Shown: positions 35,424 to 44,970 of the stretch, in pieces
How the letters are laid out: each line of letters begins with the position of its first letter
How positions within the stretch are numbered: the first letter of the stretch is position 1
DNA from: Arthrobacter burdickii
GTDB taxonomy: Bacteria; Actinomycetota; Actinomycetes; Actinomycetales; Micrococcaceae
Assembly: GCF_030433645.1 (NCBI RefSeq)
Contig: NZ_JAROCG010000002.1
Location: 496,001 to 560,000 of the forward strand
Direction: 5' to 3'
DNA length: 64,000 bases
The notes under the pieces: model-generated
The model's database searches: none
What the model was told of the DNA's origin: nothing
What the model saw: the letters and a program-made list of their open reading frames with translations, nothing else
Program-made: the position numbers and the translations under genes

Positions 35424-38180
35424 ATGCGGTCTCACAATCTCGTCCAGTCCCATCCACTCCCTCCCGCTACCCAGCCCCTGCGGGTGGCGGCTCCCCGGCC
35501 CGACCAGTCGCCGGTGCACGGGCCCTTCATCGGGCGTGCGGAGGAGATGACGGGCATACTGCGCGCGGTGCGGGAGCCCGGCTCGGCCGGCGCCGTCGTG
35601 GTGGGTGCGCACGGCGCCGGGAAGACCGCCGTGCTGCAGCACGTGCAGCGGTTCCTGGGGGACACCTACCTCATCCACGTCCGCGGGCTGCACTCTGCCG
35701 CACCCTTCCCCTTCCGGGCCCTGAGCTTCCTGCTCTCGGAACTGGCCGCCACGGTCACGCACCCGGCACTCGTGTTCGGCGCCGTGTCGACCCACCTCCA
35801 GACGGAGGCCGGCGGACGGCGCGTGGTCTTCGCCGTCGACAACGCCGAACACCTGGACAGGTCGTCCTCCGCGCTGATCGGCCAGCTCGTCGCGGGGAAC
35901 GTGGCGTCCGTGATCCTGACGGTCACCGACTTCGCGAAGGCAGATCCGGCCTTCATGACGCTGTGGCGCAACGCCTCCCTCCGGCGTTTCGACCTTCGCC
36001 CCTTCACCTTCGCGGACACCGGGCTCTTCGTCGAGTCGGAGCTCGGTGCTCCAGCCAGCAGGGAATGCATCGAGGCACTGTGGGCCGTCGGCGGAGGCAA
36101 CCTGCCGGCAACCCGCGCCGCTCTCAAAGGCTTCGTGCAGCGCGGTACCCTCACACGGCGCGGAGAGGCCTGGGTACTCCTGCCGGACCGGCTGGGCACC
36201 GGACAGGAAGTGGTCGGCAACTCGCCGCTGCTCCTCGCACTCACGCCCGACCAGCGCAACATCGTGAACCTGGTAGCCCTCGCAGGAGCGCTGGACTGGT
36301 TCGACCTCGCACGGCGCGCCGACCCCGCCGACCTCGACACGCTGCAGGACGCCGGCATCCTCGTCGTCGACTCCGAAGTGGAGCCCCGGGTACGCCTCGC
36401 GACACCCGGGCTGTCGGTCGCCGTGGCCCAGGCCATCGGTACCGCAGAGGCACTGGACCTGTACCAGCACCTCCAGGGGCTTCCGGCAGCGTCCCGGCAG
36501 ATCGCAGCCGACCCGGCCCGCCTGGTGGCGTGGTTGCTGCGGGCCGCTCTCCCTGTGGGCGAGGATCAGGCTGTGGCCGCCGCCACTGCCCTGAACGACG
36601 ACGGCCACTATGCCCGGGCCGCGGAACTCATCGCCACACTCGGCACGGCTCCCGGTTCGCACCGGCTGGCGTACCAAGGGGTCGTGGCCGCCCTCGGCCA
36701 GGGCGACCTCGAGGCTGCCACAGCCCATCTGGCGGTCCTCGCCGCGGTGGAGGACCGGCTCGACCCCGCAGCATGGACCCTGTACAAGATCGAGGAGTCC
36801 CGGGCGCGGCGACTGCGCCCGCCCGCCGACGCGGCCGAACCGCTCACCGAGGCCGCGGAGAGGCTGGCCGGCTGGCAGCGCGACGCGCAGACGGACGGGG
36901 ACGAGCGGGCAGCGGCGGAACTGGCCCGGCTCGGCCGCAAGGTGTTCCTCGCGCGTGCAGAACTCGCGTCGTTCGAAGGGCGCTACCGCGACAACCTGGA
37001 GACCCTGCCAGGCCTCGTGGAGACCGATGCGTCCGCGTCCGCGGACCGCGAGGACCGCGAATTCCAGGTCGTGGTCCAGTCACTGCTCCTCGAAGCGCAG
37101 GCCACGGTGGACCAGCGGTCGGCGGGCTATGACCTGGCGCGATCGCTGGTACGTCGGCTGGCGCATCCCGACGTGTCCTATCGGGTCGCAGATGCTGCGC
37201 TGCTCCGCGTCGAGACCGCGTTCCTGCTGACGGGCGGCTGGAGCGAGGTGGCCGAGCTCCTGGAATCGATCCGGCGTTCCTCCGACCGGTGGTCGTTCAG
37301 GCGGGGCTCGCTCACCCAGCTGTCCGAAGGCCTGGCGATGGTCGGGCTCGGCCGTGCCCGTGACGCCGTGAGCGTCCTGGAACCGGTGGTCGAGCAGTTG
37401 CGCGTCACTGATCCGCACGGGATCCTGCCGCTCGCAGGAGCTGCGCTCACCTATTGCCACGCGCTCGCCAGTCCACTGGAGCACGTGATCGCATACCTTC
37501 CCTTGTCCGAGCCGGGCCGCGGGAACTCGTGGGTGGTGCGCCGTGCTGCGCGGCACTACCAGCTCCTGGCGTCGGCCCGTACCGAGAACCGCGGAGAGGC
37601 TGCACGCAGGTTGCAGGAGCGTGCCTCGAAGGACCTGCAGGATGGGGCGAGCATCTGGGCCCTCGTGAGCCTGGCCGCCGCGGTGCGCCTCGGCCGCCAG
37701 GAAGCCGTTGCCGACCTCGGGGCGCTTGCTGCCTCATTGCAGGGACCGCTTGCACGGGCCTGCACCCTGTACTCACGGGCGCTCCTGCACTCCGACGTCG
37801 GGCTGCTGATCGAGGCGATGGAGTGCGCCGCAGCCTCGGGCGACTACCGCCTGGCGGCGGACATCGCACAGTCCGGCATCAACGCCACCACCCGCAACCA
37901 GGACCGGTCGGGGTTGCGGATCATCCAGCGACGGCTGAAGGAACTGCTACCCGATGCACCACAGGCCACCGCCGCCGCTGCGAACCTCGACCTCCTCACC
38001 GCCCGCGAGCGTGAGGTCGCGGCGATGGCTGCAGCCGGCAGCAGCAACCGGGTGATCGCCCAGAAGCTGTTCGTCTCCGTTCGGACGGTGGAAGGCCATC
38101 TGTATCAGGTGTACTCGAAGCTCAACGTCAGTACCCGGACCGAACTCGCTGAACTCGTTCCGGCGGAGAGCGACTTCTGA
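35424..38180 (+). CDS. Large ATP-binding LuxR-type regulator (first of a tandem pair)
   Basis: A 918-residue STAND-type regulator. An N-terminal NTPase has Walker A GAHGAGKT (61-68) and Walker B-like VVFAVDNAE. A long helical TPR-like region follows, and a C-terminal LuxR helix-turn-helix from about 857 (LTAREREVAAMAAAGSSNRVI, RTVEGHLYQVYSKL). It fits the LAL/MalT-like architecture, in which a signal and nucleotide binding drive oligomerisation on DNA. ATG at 35424 with GGGAAG upstream. Its stop overlaps the next start (TGATG). It sits between prs and the exopolysaccharide cluster; a role in controlling that cluster is an inference from position. Confidence 0.88.
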   Translation: MRSHNLVQSHPLPPATQPLRVAAPRPDQSPVHGPFIGRAEEMTGILRAVREPGSAGAVVVGAHGAGKTAVLQHVQRFLGDTYLIHVRGLHSAAPFPFRALSFLLSELAATVTHPALVFGAVSTHLQTEAGGRRVVFAVDNAEHLDRSSSALIGQLVAGNVASVILTVTDFAKADPAFMTLWRNASLRRFDLRPFTFADTGLFVESELGAPASRECIEALWAVGGGNLPATRAALKGFVQRGTLTRRGEAWVLLPDRLGTGQEVVGNSPLLLALTPDQRNIVNLVALAGALDWFDLARRADPADLDTLQDAGILVVDSEVEPRVRLATPGLSVAVAQAIGTAEALDLYQHLQGLPAASRQIAADPARLVAWLLRAALPVGEDQAVAAATALNDDGHYARAAELIATLGTAPGSHRLAYQGVVAALGQGDLEAATAHLAVLAAVEDRLDPAAWTLYKIEESRARRLRPPADAAEPLTEAAERLAGWQRDAQTDGDERAAAELARLGRKVFLARAELASFEGRYRDNLETLPGLVETDASASADREDREFQVVVQSLLLEAQATVDQRSAGYDLARSLVRRLAHPDVSYRVADAALLRVETAFLLTGGWSEVAELLESIRRSSDRWSFRRGSLTQLSEGLAMVGLGRARDAVSVLEPVVEQLRVTDPHGILPLAGAALTYCHALASPLEHVIAYLPLSEPGRGNSWVVRRAARHYQLLASARTENRGEAARRLQERASKDLQDGASIWALVSLAAAVRLGRQEAVADLGALAASLQGPLARACTLYSRALLHSDVGLLIEAMECAAASGDYRLAADIAQSGINATTRNQDRSGLRIIQRRLKELLPDAPQATAAAANLDLLTAREREVAAMAAAGSSNRVIAQKLFVSVRTVEGHLYQVYSKLNVSTRTELAELVPAESDF

Positions 38181-40912
38181 TGTTCTCCGCACTGTCCGGT
38201 GATGTTCCCCTCGTCGGCCGGAGCACGCTGCTCTCGGCCATCGAGGAGACGCTCGGGCAGGATGATGTGTACGGTGCCTTCGTCTACGGGGACACCGGCA
38301 CGGGCAAGAGCGTCATGGCGCGGCACCTCCTCAAGCGCCTGCAGGGTCAGTTCGCCCCGTTCCTCGTGACACCGGCTTCCGCCCTCGGCGCCATCCCGTA
38401 CGGTGCCCTCGGCCCGTTCCTGACGGACGCGACCGCGGAGGACATGGCCTCACCGCTGTCCGTCCTTCGCATGGTGATGTCGTTCCTCCGGGGAAGGGCC
38501 AACGGGCGCCCGATCCTCGTCATCGTCGACGACGCCCACCTGCTCGACGACGACAGCAGCCACCTGCTGGCCCAGCTCGTCACGTCGCGGACCGTCCGGC
38601 TTGCCGTGTTCTCCCGGTCCGTCACGCCGGTGTCCGACGAACTCGTGTCACTGTGCCGCGACGGCCTGCTCGAGAGGTACGACGTCGCACCGCTGGGCTA
38701 TGTGGACGCGCGGGAACTGTGCACGCAGGTCCTCGGAGCCGGCATCGTCCGGGGGGCGAGTGACCGCCTGTGCGACGAGGCCTCCGGGAATCCGCTGTTC
38801 CTCAAGGCGATCCTCGACGAGGCGCTGATGAACGGGAGCCTGACCAAGCCCGAGGGCGTCTGGACCCTGGCCGACGGCGAGCTCAATGTGCCGGCCGCAC
38901 TGATCGACCTCGTGCGCGCCATCACCTTGGAACTGGACGACCTCCAGCGGAAGGCGTTCGACGTGCTCGCCCTGGGCGAGGTGGTCGCCTTCGCGGACCT
39001 CGTGAGTGTGAGCAGCGAAGAGGCCGTGTTCGCGCTTCTCTCCGAGGGGCTCATCCAAAGCGCACCCGACAATCCAGCGTTCGCCATGCACATGCACGAC
39101 CTCTACGCCCGCATCGCGCGCAAGCTGATCCCGGTGGGCCGCAGCAACGCACTCCACCGGGAACTGCGGTCGAAGAGCCATCTGCTGCCCCTTCCGCCGC
39201 GGGCACAGATCAGGCATGCGCTGTGGAGCCTGGACTGCGGCGAACCCGTGGCGGACGAACAGCTGCTCGAACTGGCCGGCCTGGCGCTGACCCTTCTGGA
39301 TCCCCGATCGGCACTGAGGCTCGCGAGCGCAGTGCGGGCAGAACGCCTCGCGACGGGAGCGCAGGTGAACCGCGCGATCGCCCTGTTCGAACTGTCCCGG
39401 CTCGAGGAGTCCCGGAACCTGTCGAAGGGGCTTCTCGAGAAGGGCGGGACTCCCGGCCTGATCGCCGCTGCGGGTGTCCTCGAGGTGAGGCAGCTTCTCG
39501 CCGCCGGCGAGGACGTCGCGGGGACGGAGGACGTCGTAGCCCGTTGGTCCGATGCGCTGAACGCCCTGGGGCCGGACTCCCCGGATTCCTCGACTTCCCC
39601 CGAGGCAGAGGACTCCGCGCCGGGAACGCCGCCGGGTACTTTCGCCGCAGACCTGCCCACGAGCGAGCAGCACCGTGTCGTGATGCAGGGATTCGGCTGG
39701 AACCTCATCGGGCGCTACGGCGAGACTGTCGAGACTCTCCGCCCACTCGTCGCAGCCGGCAGCAGCAGCCACCGCGTGATGGTCCTGGCACACGCTTTCC
39801 TGGCCGAAGCACTCGGTGCGCTCGGGCGGGGCTCCGAGGGGCGGCAGCACTCCGCCACCGCCCTGACCCTCGCGGAATCGCACGCGCCACCCATGCTGGA
39901 CCTGCATCGGCTGGTGTTCTTCCGCCACGTGAGCCTGCTCGTGCACAGCGGGGATTTCCTGGCGGCCCAGCAGGCCGTGGACGAGTACGCGCCGGGGGCG
40001 GGCCGTGACTACTCGTTCATCAGTGGGAGCCTCGCTGTCCTCGACGCCGCAACCGACATCCGTCGCGGGCAATTCTCCAGCGGCCTCGGGAAACTGCGTC
40101 CCGCCCTGGCCTCCCTGCGTGTCAGCGATCAGGACGCCCTCCTGCCCTATGCCCTCGGTGTCACCGCCTGGGCTGCAGCTGCCCTGGGCCAGCCGGATCT
40201 CGTGTCCCTCTGTTCGGCGGAGCTGGCGCACATCCAGCACCGGGGGAGTCGTCAGTATTCACTGCTCGGCAGGGCGTTCGACGACGCCGCCCAGACACTC
40301 CTCCTTCGGGGTGCCAGGGAGTCGGCCCTCCTGGAGTTTGCCGCCGAGGCCCACGGCAACGGGTGGTTCAGCTGCGAGAAGGACATCCTCGAACTCGCGA
40401 CGGCGCTCGGCAACGAGCGGTCCCCGGAGCTCTTGGCGCGCGTGTCCGGCACGCTCGAGGGAGCGGAGGCGGACGTCCTGCACGCCTACGCCTCGGCGCT
40501 GGTCTCCCATGATGCGGCCGGCTTGGCCGAAGCAGGGGATCGCGCCGAGTTGTTCCAGAAATACCTGCTCGCCACGGATGCCTGCCGCCGGGCGATGGAA
40601 GCATATGCCGAATTGGGGGATGCGCGGTCGCAGCGTGCGCTTGCCGCCGTCGTTCGCCGGCGCCGTGGCATGATCGACGGCGGCCTGCTCGTGGAGCCCG
40701 TGGAACTCGAGGGTTCCTCGCCGCTCACCTCGCGGGAACGGGAGATCGCCCTGCTTGCCCTGCGGGGACTGTCCAACAAGGAGATCGCGCGGAGCCTGAC
40801 CGTCTCCACCCGGACCGTCGAGGGGCACCTTTACCGCATCTACGTCAAGCTGGGAATAGGCCGGCGCGAAGAGCTTGCGGCCGAACTCGAACCACTGTTG
40901 CGCGGTACGTAG
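38180..40912 (+). CDS. Large ATP-binding LuxR-type regulator (second of the pair)
   Basis: A 910-residue paralogue of the preceding protein: Walker A GDTGTGKS (about 37-44), Walker B LVIVDDAHLLDDDS, a helical repeat region, and a C-terminal LuxR helix-turn-helix (LTSREREIALLALRGLSNKEI, RTVEGHLYRIYVKLGIG) from about 847. The recognition-helix region STRTVEGHLY is nearly identical to that of its neighbour (SVRTVEGHLY), so they may share targets. Start codon overlaps the previous stop by one base, indicating coupled translation. Downstream lies a 408-bp non-coding region with a candidate small RNA. Confidence 0.88.
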   Translation: MFSALSGDVPLVGRSTLLSAIEETLGQDDVYGAFVYGDTGTGKSVMARHLLKRLQGQFAPFLVTPASALGAIPYGALGPFLTDATAEDMASPLSVLRMVMSFLRGRANGRPILVIVDDAHLLDDDSSHLLAQLVTSRTVRLAVFSRSVTPVSDELVSLCRDGLLERYDVAPLGYVDARELCTQVLGAGIVRGASDRLCDEASGNPLFLKAILDEALMNGSLTKPEGVWTLADGELNVPAALIDLVRAITLELDDLQRKAFDVLALGEVVAFADLVSVSSEEAVFALLSEGLIQSAPDNPAFAMHMHDLYARIARKLIPVGRSNALHRELRSKSHLLPLPPRAQIRHALWSLDCGEPVADEQLLELAGLALTLLDPRSALRLASAVRAERLATGAQVNRAIALFELSRLEESRNLSKGLLEKGGTPGLIAAAGVLEVRQLLAAGEDVAGTEDVVARWSDALNALGPDSPDSSTSPEAEDSAPGTPPGTFAADLPTSEQHRVVMQGFGWNLIGRYGETVETLRPLVAAGSSSHRVMVLAHAFLAEALGALGRGSEGRQHSATALTLAESHAPPMLDLHRLVFFRHVSLLVHSGDFLAAQQAVDEYAPGAGRDYSFISGSLAVLDAATDIRRGQFSSGLGKLRPALASLRVSDQDALLPYALGVTAWAAAALGQPDLVSLCSAELAHIQHRGSRQYSLLGRAFDDAAQTLLLRGARESALLEFAAEAHGNGWFSCEKDILELATALGNERSPELLARVSGTLEGAEADVLHAYASALVSHDAAGLAEAGDRAELFQKYLLATDACRRAMEAYAELGDARSQRALAAVVRRRRGMIDGGLLVEPVELEGSSPLTSREREIALLALRGLSNKEIARSLTVSTRTVEGHLYRIYVKLGIGRREELAAELEPLLRGT

Positions 40913-40980
40913 CAGGGGCCGTCCGGATAAGTAATCCCGGGGTTTATCTGAGTAGTTCCCGATTTGATTAGGGTCTGGAT

Positions 40981-41222
40981 TACTCGTGATGGCCCCCCAT
41001 CATCCGCCTAGAGTTGTCTCAGTCGAAGATGGCGAAACCGGAGATCCGGACACCATCTACGGCCCATGTTCTGGGTCGGCGGCGTAGGAGTTCTCTTGAG
41101 ACCAGGACTTCGTCCCCAGCCGTCGCCGACCCTCATAGTTGCTCCGACGGCACCTCGAGAGGTGCCAGGGAGCATCGGATAGCGGATCGGCCCTCCAACG
41201 ACGGGGGGCCGATTCGCTTTAA
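40981..41222 (+). ncRNA. Candidate stand-alone structured RNA (about 240 nt)
   Basis: A TAGGGT hexamer at 40969-40974 could be the -10 element. In order: hairpin GATGG-CCCC-CCATC (40988-41001); the conserved-loop hairpin copy 3 (41074-41131, outer stem GGTCGGCGGCG / CGTCGCCGACC, inner GGAGT / ACTTC, loop TCTCTTGAGACCAGG); a two-stage hairpin at 41140-41174 (TGCTCC / GGAGCA and GGCACCTC / GAGGTGCC); and a terminator at 41182-41220. No gene follows on this strand, so a small RNA is more likely than a leader. This fills most of the 40913-41320 gap; no coding sequence was seen in it. Confidence 0.5.
41182..41220 (+). terminator. Terminator hairpin of the candidate small RNA
   Basis: GCGGATCGGCCC (41182-41193) pairs with GGGCCGATTCGC (41206-41217, one G-U), followed by TTTAAT. 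The G-run at 41203-41210 (GGGGGGCC) is also complementary to GGCCCCCC at 40991-40998. Confidence 0.65.
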
Positions 41223-41265
41223 TAGGCAGTTCGTCGGCCGGGCGGAGCTCGCTGTACCCCACAGC

Positions 41266-41296
41266 AGAGGCCCCGGGCGGGATGCCCGGGGCCTCT
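41266..41296 (-). terminator. Hairpin downstream of the first LAxTG protein gene
   Basis: AGAGGCCCCGGGC (41266-41278) and GCCCGGGGCCTCT (41284-41296) form a perfect 13-bp stem with a 5-nt loop, 25 bp past the stop of the minus-strand gene. The T-tract is weak. Confidence 0.7.
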
Positions 41297-41320
41297 ACGG
41301 AACGTCGGAGACGGGGAGTC

Positions 41321-41848
41321 TCAGGCCGCGATGTCCTTCGGGCGGTGGCGGGAAGCGGCCAGGGCCGCGGTGCCAAGTGTCAGGGCGCCGATCCCGGCGG
41401 CCCCCCACAGGGCGGTCGAGTCATCGAGACCGGTGCTGGCAAGGCCGCCGGCAGGGCCCTGACCGGTCGTGGGGGTCTGGGCCACACCATCGACGACAGA
41501 TACCTGGGCTGTGGCCGTCGCGCCCGACCCTGTTCCAACGGCGGTGAGCGTACAGGCCCCGGGAACGTTCAGAACGGCGCGATAGGTGAAATTGCCCTGT
41601 GCATCGGCGACGACGGTGGCCGACTCGATCGATGAATAGTCACTCCCGTTGCAGGTGACAGTGATCGTCACGGATTCCCCGGGGGTCATGCCAGAACCGG
41701 TGAACGTCGCGGCCCCTCCGGGAGAGACGGTGCCGGTATCCACTCCTCCCCGGGCGGGAGCGGCAGGGTAGTCGAGGGCAGCAGCAGCTGTAGCACCCGA
41801 GAGGGTGAGGGCGCCGGCGATGGCGACAGTAGCCATAATTCTCTTCAT
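41321..41848 (-). CDS. Cell-wall-anchored protein with LAxTG sorting signal (copy 1)
   Basis: A 175-residue exported protein. Residues 1-24 are a Sec signal peptide (MKRIMATVAIAGALTLSG then AxA-type site). A 100-residue Ig-like domain follows (GTVSPGGAATFTGSGMTPGE, then TYRAVLNVPGACTLTAVG). The C-terminus has LASTG, a hydrophobic helix and RHR, a sortase sorting signal of the LAxTG type used by class E sortases in high-GC actinobacteria. No sortase gene is in the window. The ATG follows GGGAAGAAC. It is a paralogue of the neighbouring gene. Confidence 0.8.
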   Translation of the reverse strand: MKRIMATVAIAGALTLSGATAAAALDYPAAPARGGVDTGTVSPGGAATFTGSGMTPGESVTITVTCNGSDYSSIESATVVADAQGNFTYRAVLNVPGACTLTAVGTGSGATATAQVSVVDGVAQTPTTGQGPAGGLASTGLDDSTALWGAAGIGALTLGTAALAASRHRPKDIAA

Positions 41849-42088
41849 GAGTTCTTCCCAACGTAGAGGTGACCGAGAGAGACCGAAAGTTCTCCAGCTC
41901 GATTCTTTCCACGCCGAGCGCCCTTGTCCGGGGAGTGAGGAAGAACGGGTAAGTACTCGTGAAAGGCAGGTAGGGCGCACCGGGCGGGACGTAGCGCCAC
42001 GAGTGATGAAGCCCGAGGATCGTCGGGTCACAGGTGAGTGCGGCGTCCTACTCGATCCGCTCGCGTACATGGCCTGCCGGCTTAAACG

Positions 42089-42128
42089 AACGAAGCGGAC
42101 AGGCCGGGAAGAGCCTGTCCGCTTCGTT
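42089..42128 (-). terminator. Rho-independent terminator of the second LAxTG protein gene
   Basis: A 16-bp perfect stem (42089-42104 with 42113-42128, core GAAGCGGACAGGC) has an 8-nt loop. On the minus strand it is followed by CGTTTAAG. It lies 16 bp beyond the stop codon. Confidence 0.8.
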
Positions 42129-42143
42129 GTTGGTGTGCGGGAG

Positions 42144-42776
42144 TTATGCTCCGGCGCCTGCGCGGCGACGCGATACCACGATGCTGCCGGCGCCCAGGCC
42201 GAGTGCACCGATGCCCGCTGCGCCCCAGAGGAACATTGCGGAATCGATACCGGTGTTGGCGAGGCCGCCCTGGCCGGTGGTGGTTCCGCCGGTGGTTCCG
42301 CCGGTCGTGCCCGTGGTGGTTCCGTCTGCAGCGTTGGCCGAGTCGACGACGACGGTCTGGGTCAGCGACTTGCCTGCGGCGTTGGAAGCGGTCAGCGTGT
42401 AGACGCCCTCTTCCTGGAGCTTGACGGAGTAGGAGAAGTTCCCCTTCGCGTCAGCCTTGACCTGTTCGGTCAGAACAACAGCGTTGAGCACGATGAGGCC
42501 GTTGCGGGCCGAACCAGCCCCCCGGGGACTGAACCCGGGGCCGCCCGGCCTGCCGTTGGAGCGGTCAACGGTGATGGTGATTGTTTCGAACGGACCGAAG
42601 AAGCCATCGACGCCGGTGAAGGTGACGGTTGCGCCCGGCGTAACGGTGCCGTCGCTGACGGCACCGCCCTGTGAGGGTACGTAGGCGGGGGTGGACACGG
42701 GTGCTGCCTGCGCGGCGCCTGCTCCGAGGAAAGTAAGGGTCCCGGCGATGGCCAGGACGGAGGCGGTTTTGTTCAT
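42144..42776 (-). CDS. Cell-wall-anchored protein with LAxTG sorting signal (copy 2)
   Basis: A 210-residue exported protein built like its neighbour: signal peptide at 1-24 (ending AAQAAP), Ig-like domain (GTVTPGATVTFTGVDGFFGP, then NFSYSVKLQEEGVYTLTASN), a Gly/Thr linker, then LANTG, a hydrophobic helix and SRRR. It is likely linked to peptidoglycan by a class E sortase encoded elsewhere. A 250-bp AT-richer upstream region with TATAGGGT on the minus strand probably holds its promoter. Tandem duplication with the copy at 41321 is likely. Confidence 0.82.
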   Translation of the reverse strand: MNKTASVLAIAGTLTFLGAGAAQAAPVSTPAYVPSQGGAVSDGTVTPGATVTFTGVDGFFGPFETITITVDRSNGRPGGPGFSPRGAGSARNGLIVLNAVVLTEQVKADAKGNFSYSVKLQEEGVYTLTASNAAGKSLTQTVVVDSANAADGTTTGTTGGTTGGTTTGQGGLANTGIDSAMFLWGAAGIGALGLGAGSIVVSRRRAGAGA

Positions 42777-43026
42777 GATGGCTCCCCAGAAAGTTTTTGA
42801 GACGAGAGAAAAACAGGTGAAGTGACCGGGCTTTCGTTCCCCAAACGCCCTGAATCTACTTCCCGTACCCTATAGCACTGCCGCGAAATACTCTAATGAC
42901 CGACACGTACTACTTGGATGAGAAGCATCTCCACTCACAAATTAGCAGTGCTGCTCGAGTATGAGAAGGAGCGCCGGGCGTATCAGCAAGATGTAACGCA
43001 CTGTTAACCTTGGCGTCCAAGGGTCT

Positions 43027-44919
43027 CTAGGCGCACGCCCCTGTGGACTCCAGAGGGAGGACGACGTCTGCGGGATCCTGCACGGTGGGGGTGACGTCCA
43101 GGGCGGGTTCGTTCTCCTGGACCACCTTCGTGAAGTCCATCTCGATCGTCGCTGTGTCGCCCGGGCCCAACTCGGTGGTCAGGACGCCTACCGGCCGGTT
43201 GCCGTGCGCGAAAGACCCGAGGGGGATGTCCTTGCCGTTGAGCCGGGCGGTCTGCAGGAGTGACTGCGCTGGGCCGTAGGCGACCGTGTTCGTCTGCACT
43301 CTGCCAGGAGCGACGCCGAAAGCGCCGGCGCCGGTCACGTAGGCCGGCAATGACGTGGCAGCATCGGCCGGAGCGCTGTTCGCGAGCGTCACCCGAACCG
43401 TGTACTGCGAGTACCCGTCGTCCGAGCACTCCCGCAGAAGTTGTACTGTCCTGCGGACGTAATAGTCCATCTTGGCGCCAGTGCCGTCGTTGAAGTAGAC
43501 ACCGAAGGAGGCGCCGCCCACCATGGGGCCCGTTGCCGCACCGGCTATCCCGGTTCGCGCAATGAGCTCCTGCTCGGCAGGAGCGGCGGACCAGAGGTAG
43601 AGCCGGCCCTGGTCCGAACTCGTGACGAGGGCCTCCACCAGTTGCTCGCTGTCGCCCTGACCGCCGGCGAGGGCGCCGAAGACCTTGCCGGCCACCGCTG
43701 CGAAGTACTCATCCTGCAGGGCGGGTTCCTCGATCTGTGCATACACATCCGACAGGAGCGTGGGAACCACATTGGTGGAGTCGAGTGCCGTGGGCAATTC
43801 GGTCTCGGCGAGCAGAGCGTCCACTTCCGGGTCGTCGAAGGTCCCCAGTTCCACTGGTCCTGTAGCCCGGAGAATATTGGCGAGCACCACCGGATCCAGG
43901 GCGATCACCCCGTCGATGCGGGAGCCTTCGTGTCGCTCTTCCCACATGGTCTTCGCCGTCTGGGCGGCTGTGGGGAAGTCGGGGGTCAGGTTGACGCTCT
44001 GGATGTAGGCCCCCATGCGGTACGAGTAGATCTGTTCCTGTTCTGTATCCACCTCGACGGGCGGGTCGAACTTCCCCATCTCACTGGAACTGCCCTGGTC
44101 GGTGAGGGCAATGCGACCATCGTCCGCAGTGAGCACGGCGAGGGCACCGGAAATCCCACCTGTCGCGCGAGTCTCCGCGCTGTTCTGGACCAGCACCAGG
44201 TAGTTCCGTGGGCCGTCGGCCCCCATCATGGCGGGGAGGAGCTGCGCGGCACGGGAGGCACTGTTCAGCGGTGCGCGGACGTCGTCGAGCTCGCCGACAG
44301 CCTGCTGGAGGGGGCCAGCAACCTGAGGTAAAAGCCTGGTGTTGTCGATGCCGTCCAGCCGGTCGTAGGACAACTGAACCGTGGTCGCGGCCGAGGCGAG
44401 TGTCGGCGCGATGCCCGCTAACGGGGCAACATCCACCCGGCCATTCGCGGGAGTGAGCGCATCCCAGTCGAGGGTTTCCACCTTGTCGAGCATTGGAGCC
44501 ACGGCACGGTTGACGACGTCGTCCGCCGAGACGGTGACCTCGCTGATGGCCGAAAAGTTCGCACCGATCAGCGGCAGGATGCCCGCGGCCTTCCACAGCG
44601 GGTCCGTACCGGCAGTACGGGCGTCGGTGGTATGACGCTCGACGTCGTCGAGCGTCATACCCGCCGCGGGCAGGTCTCTGGCGGTCACCTGCTCCTGAAG
44701 CGCGGGGAGGAGCACCATGGCGGACTCGAGGTTCTGCTTGATCTGCACCGCGCGAAAGGCGAGCCAGCCACCGCAGATGGCGAGGAGGAGGACGGCGATG
44801 CCGGCGCCCAGCAGCACTCGCCGCAGGACAAGGCGGCGCGGGTTTCGAGAGCGCCGGGTGCGGGGAGACTGCTGGTTCTCCTGTGCTGGTCCTGCTGGCG
44901 ACGCGCTACTGGGTGTCAC
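43027..44919 (-). CDS. DUF4012 domain protein, membrane-anchored
   Basis: A 630-residue protein with a basic N-terminus, one transmembrane segment at about 33-54, and a large extracytoplasmic region. The DUF4012 region includes YLVLVQNSAETRATGGISGA and the later DGVIALDPVVLANILRATGPVEL. DUF4012 proteins are often encoded beside exopolysaccharide sugar transferases in actinobacteria; function is unknown. Partial resemblance of DUF4012 to LytR-CpsA-Psr-like organisation has led to suggestions of a role in polymer attachment, which is unproven. GTG start. It lies 51 bp downstream of the sugar transferase gene on the same strand. Confidence 0.85.
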   Translation of the reverse strand: MTPSSASPAGPAQENQQSPRTRRSRNPRRLVLRRVLLGAGIAVLLLAICGGWLAFRAVQIKQNLESAMVLLPALQEQVTARDLPAAGMTLDDVERHTTDARTAGTDPLWKAAGILPLIGANFSAISEVTVSADDVVNRAVAPMLDKVETLDWDALTPANGRVDVAPLAGIAPTLASAATTVQLSYDRLDGIDNTRLLPQVAGPLQQAVGELDDVRAPLNSASRAAQLLPAMMGADGPRNYLVLVQNSAETRATGGISGALAVLTADDGRIALTDQGSSSEMGKFDPPVEVDTEQEQIYSYRMGAYIQSVNLTPDFPTAAQTAKTMWEERHEGSRIDGVIALDPVVLANILRATGPVELGTFDDPEVDALLAETELPTALDSTNVVPTLLSDVYAQIEEPALQDEYFAAVAGKVFGALAGGQGDSEQLVEALVTSSDQGRLYLWSAAPAEQELIARTGIAGAATGPMVGGASFGVYFNDGTGAKMDYYVRRTVQLLRECSDDGYSQYTVRVTLANSAPADAATSLPAYVTGAGAFGVAPGRVQTNTVAYGPAQSLLQTARLNGKDIPLGSFAHGNRPVGVLTTELGPGDTATIEMDFTKVVQENEPALDVTPTVQDPADVVLPLESTGACA

Positions 44920-44970
44920 TCACGGTCCTATCGTGCGGCGCCGCTATGGCGTAGGGGTGAAAGCGGGGAT

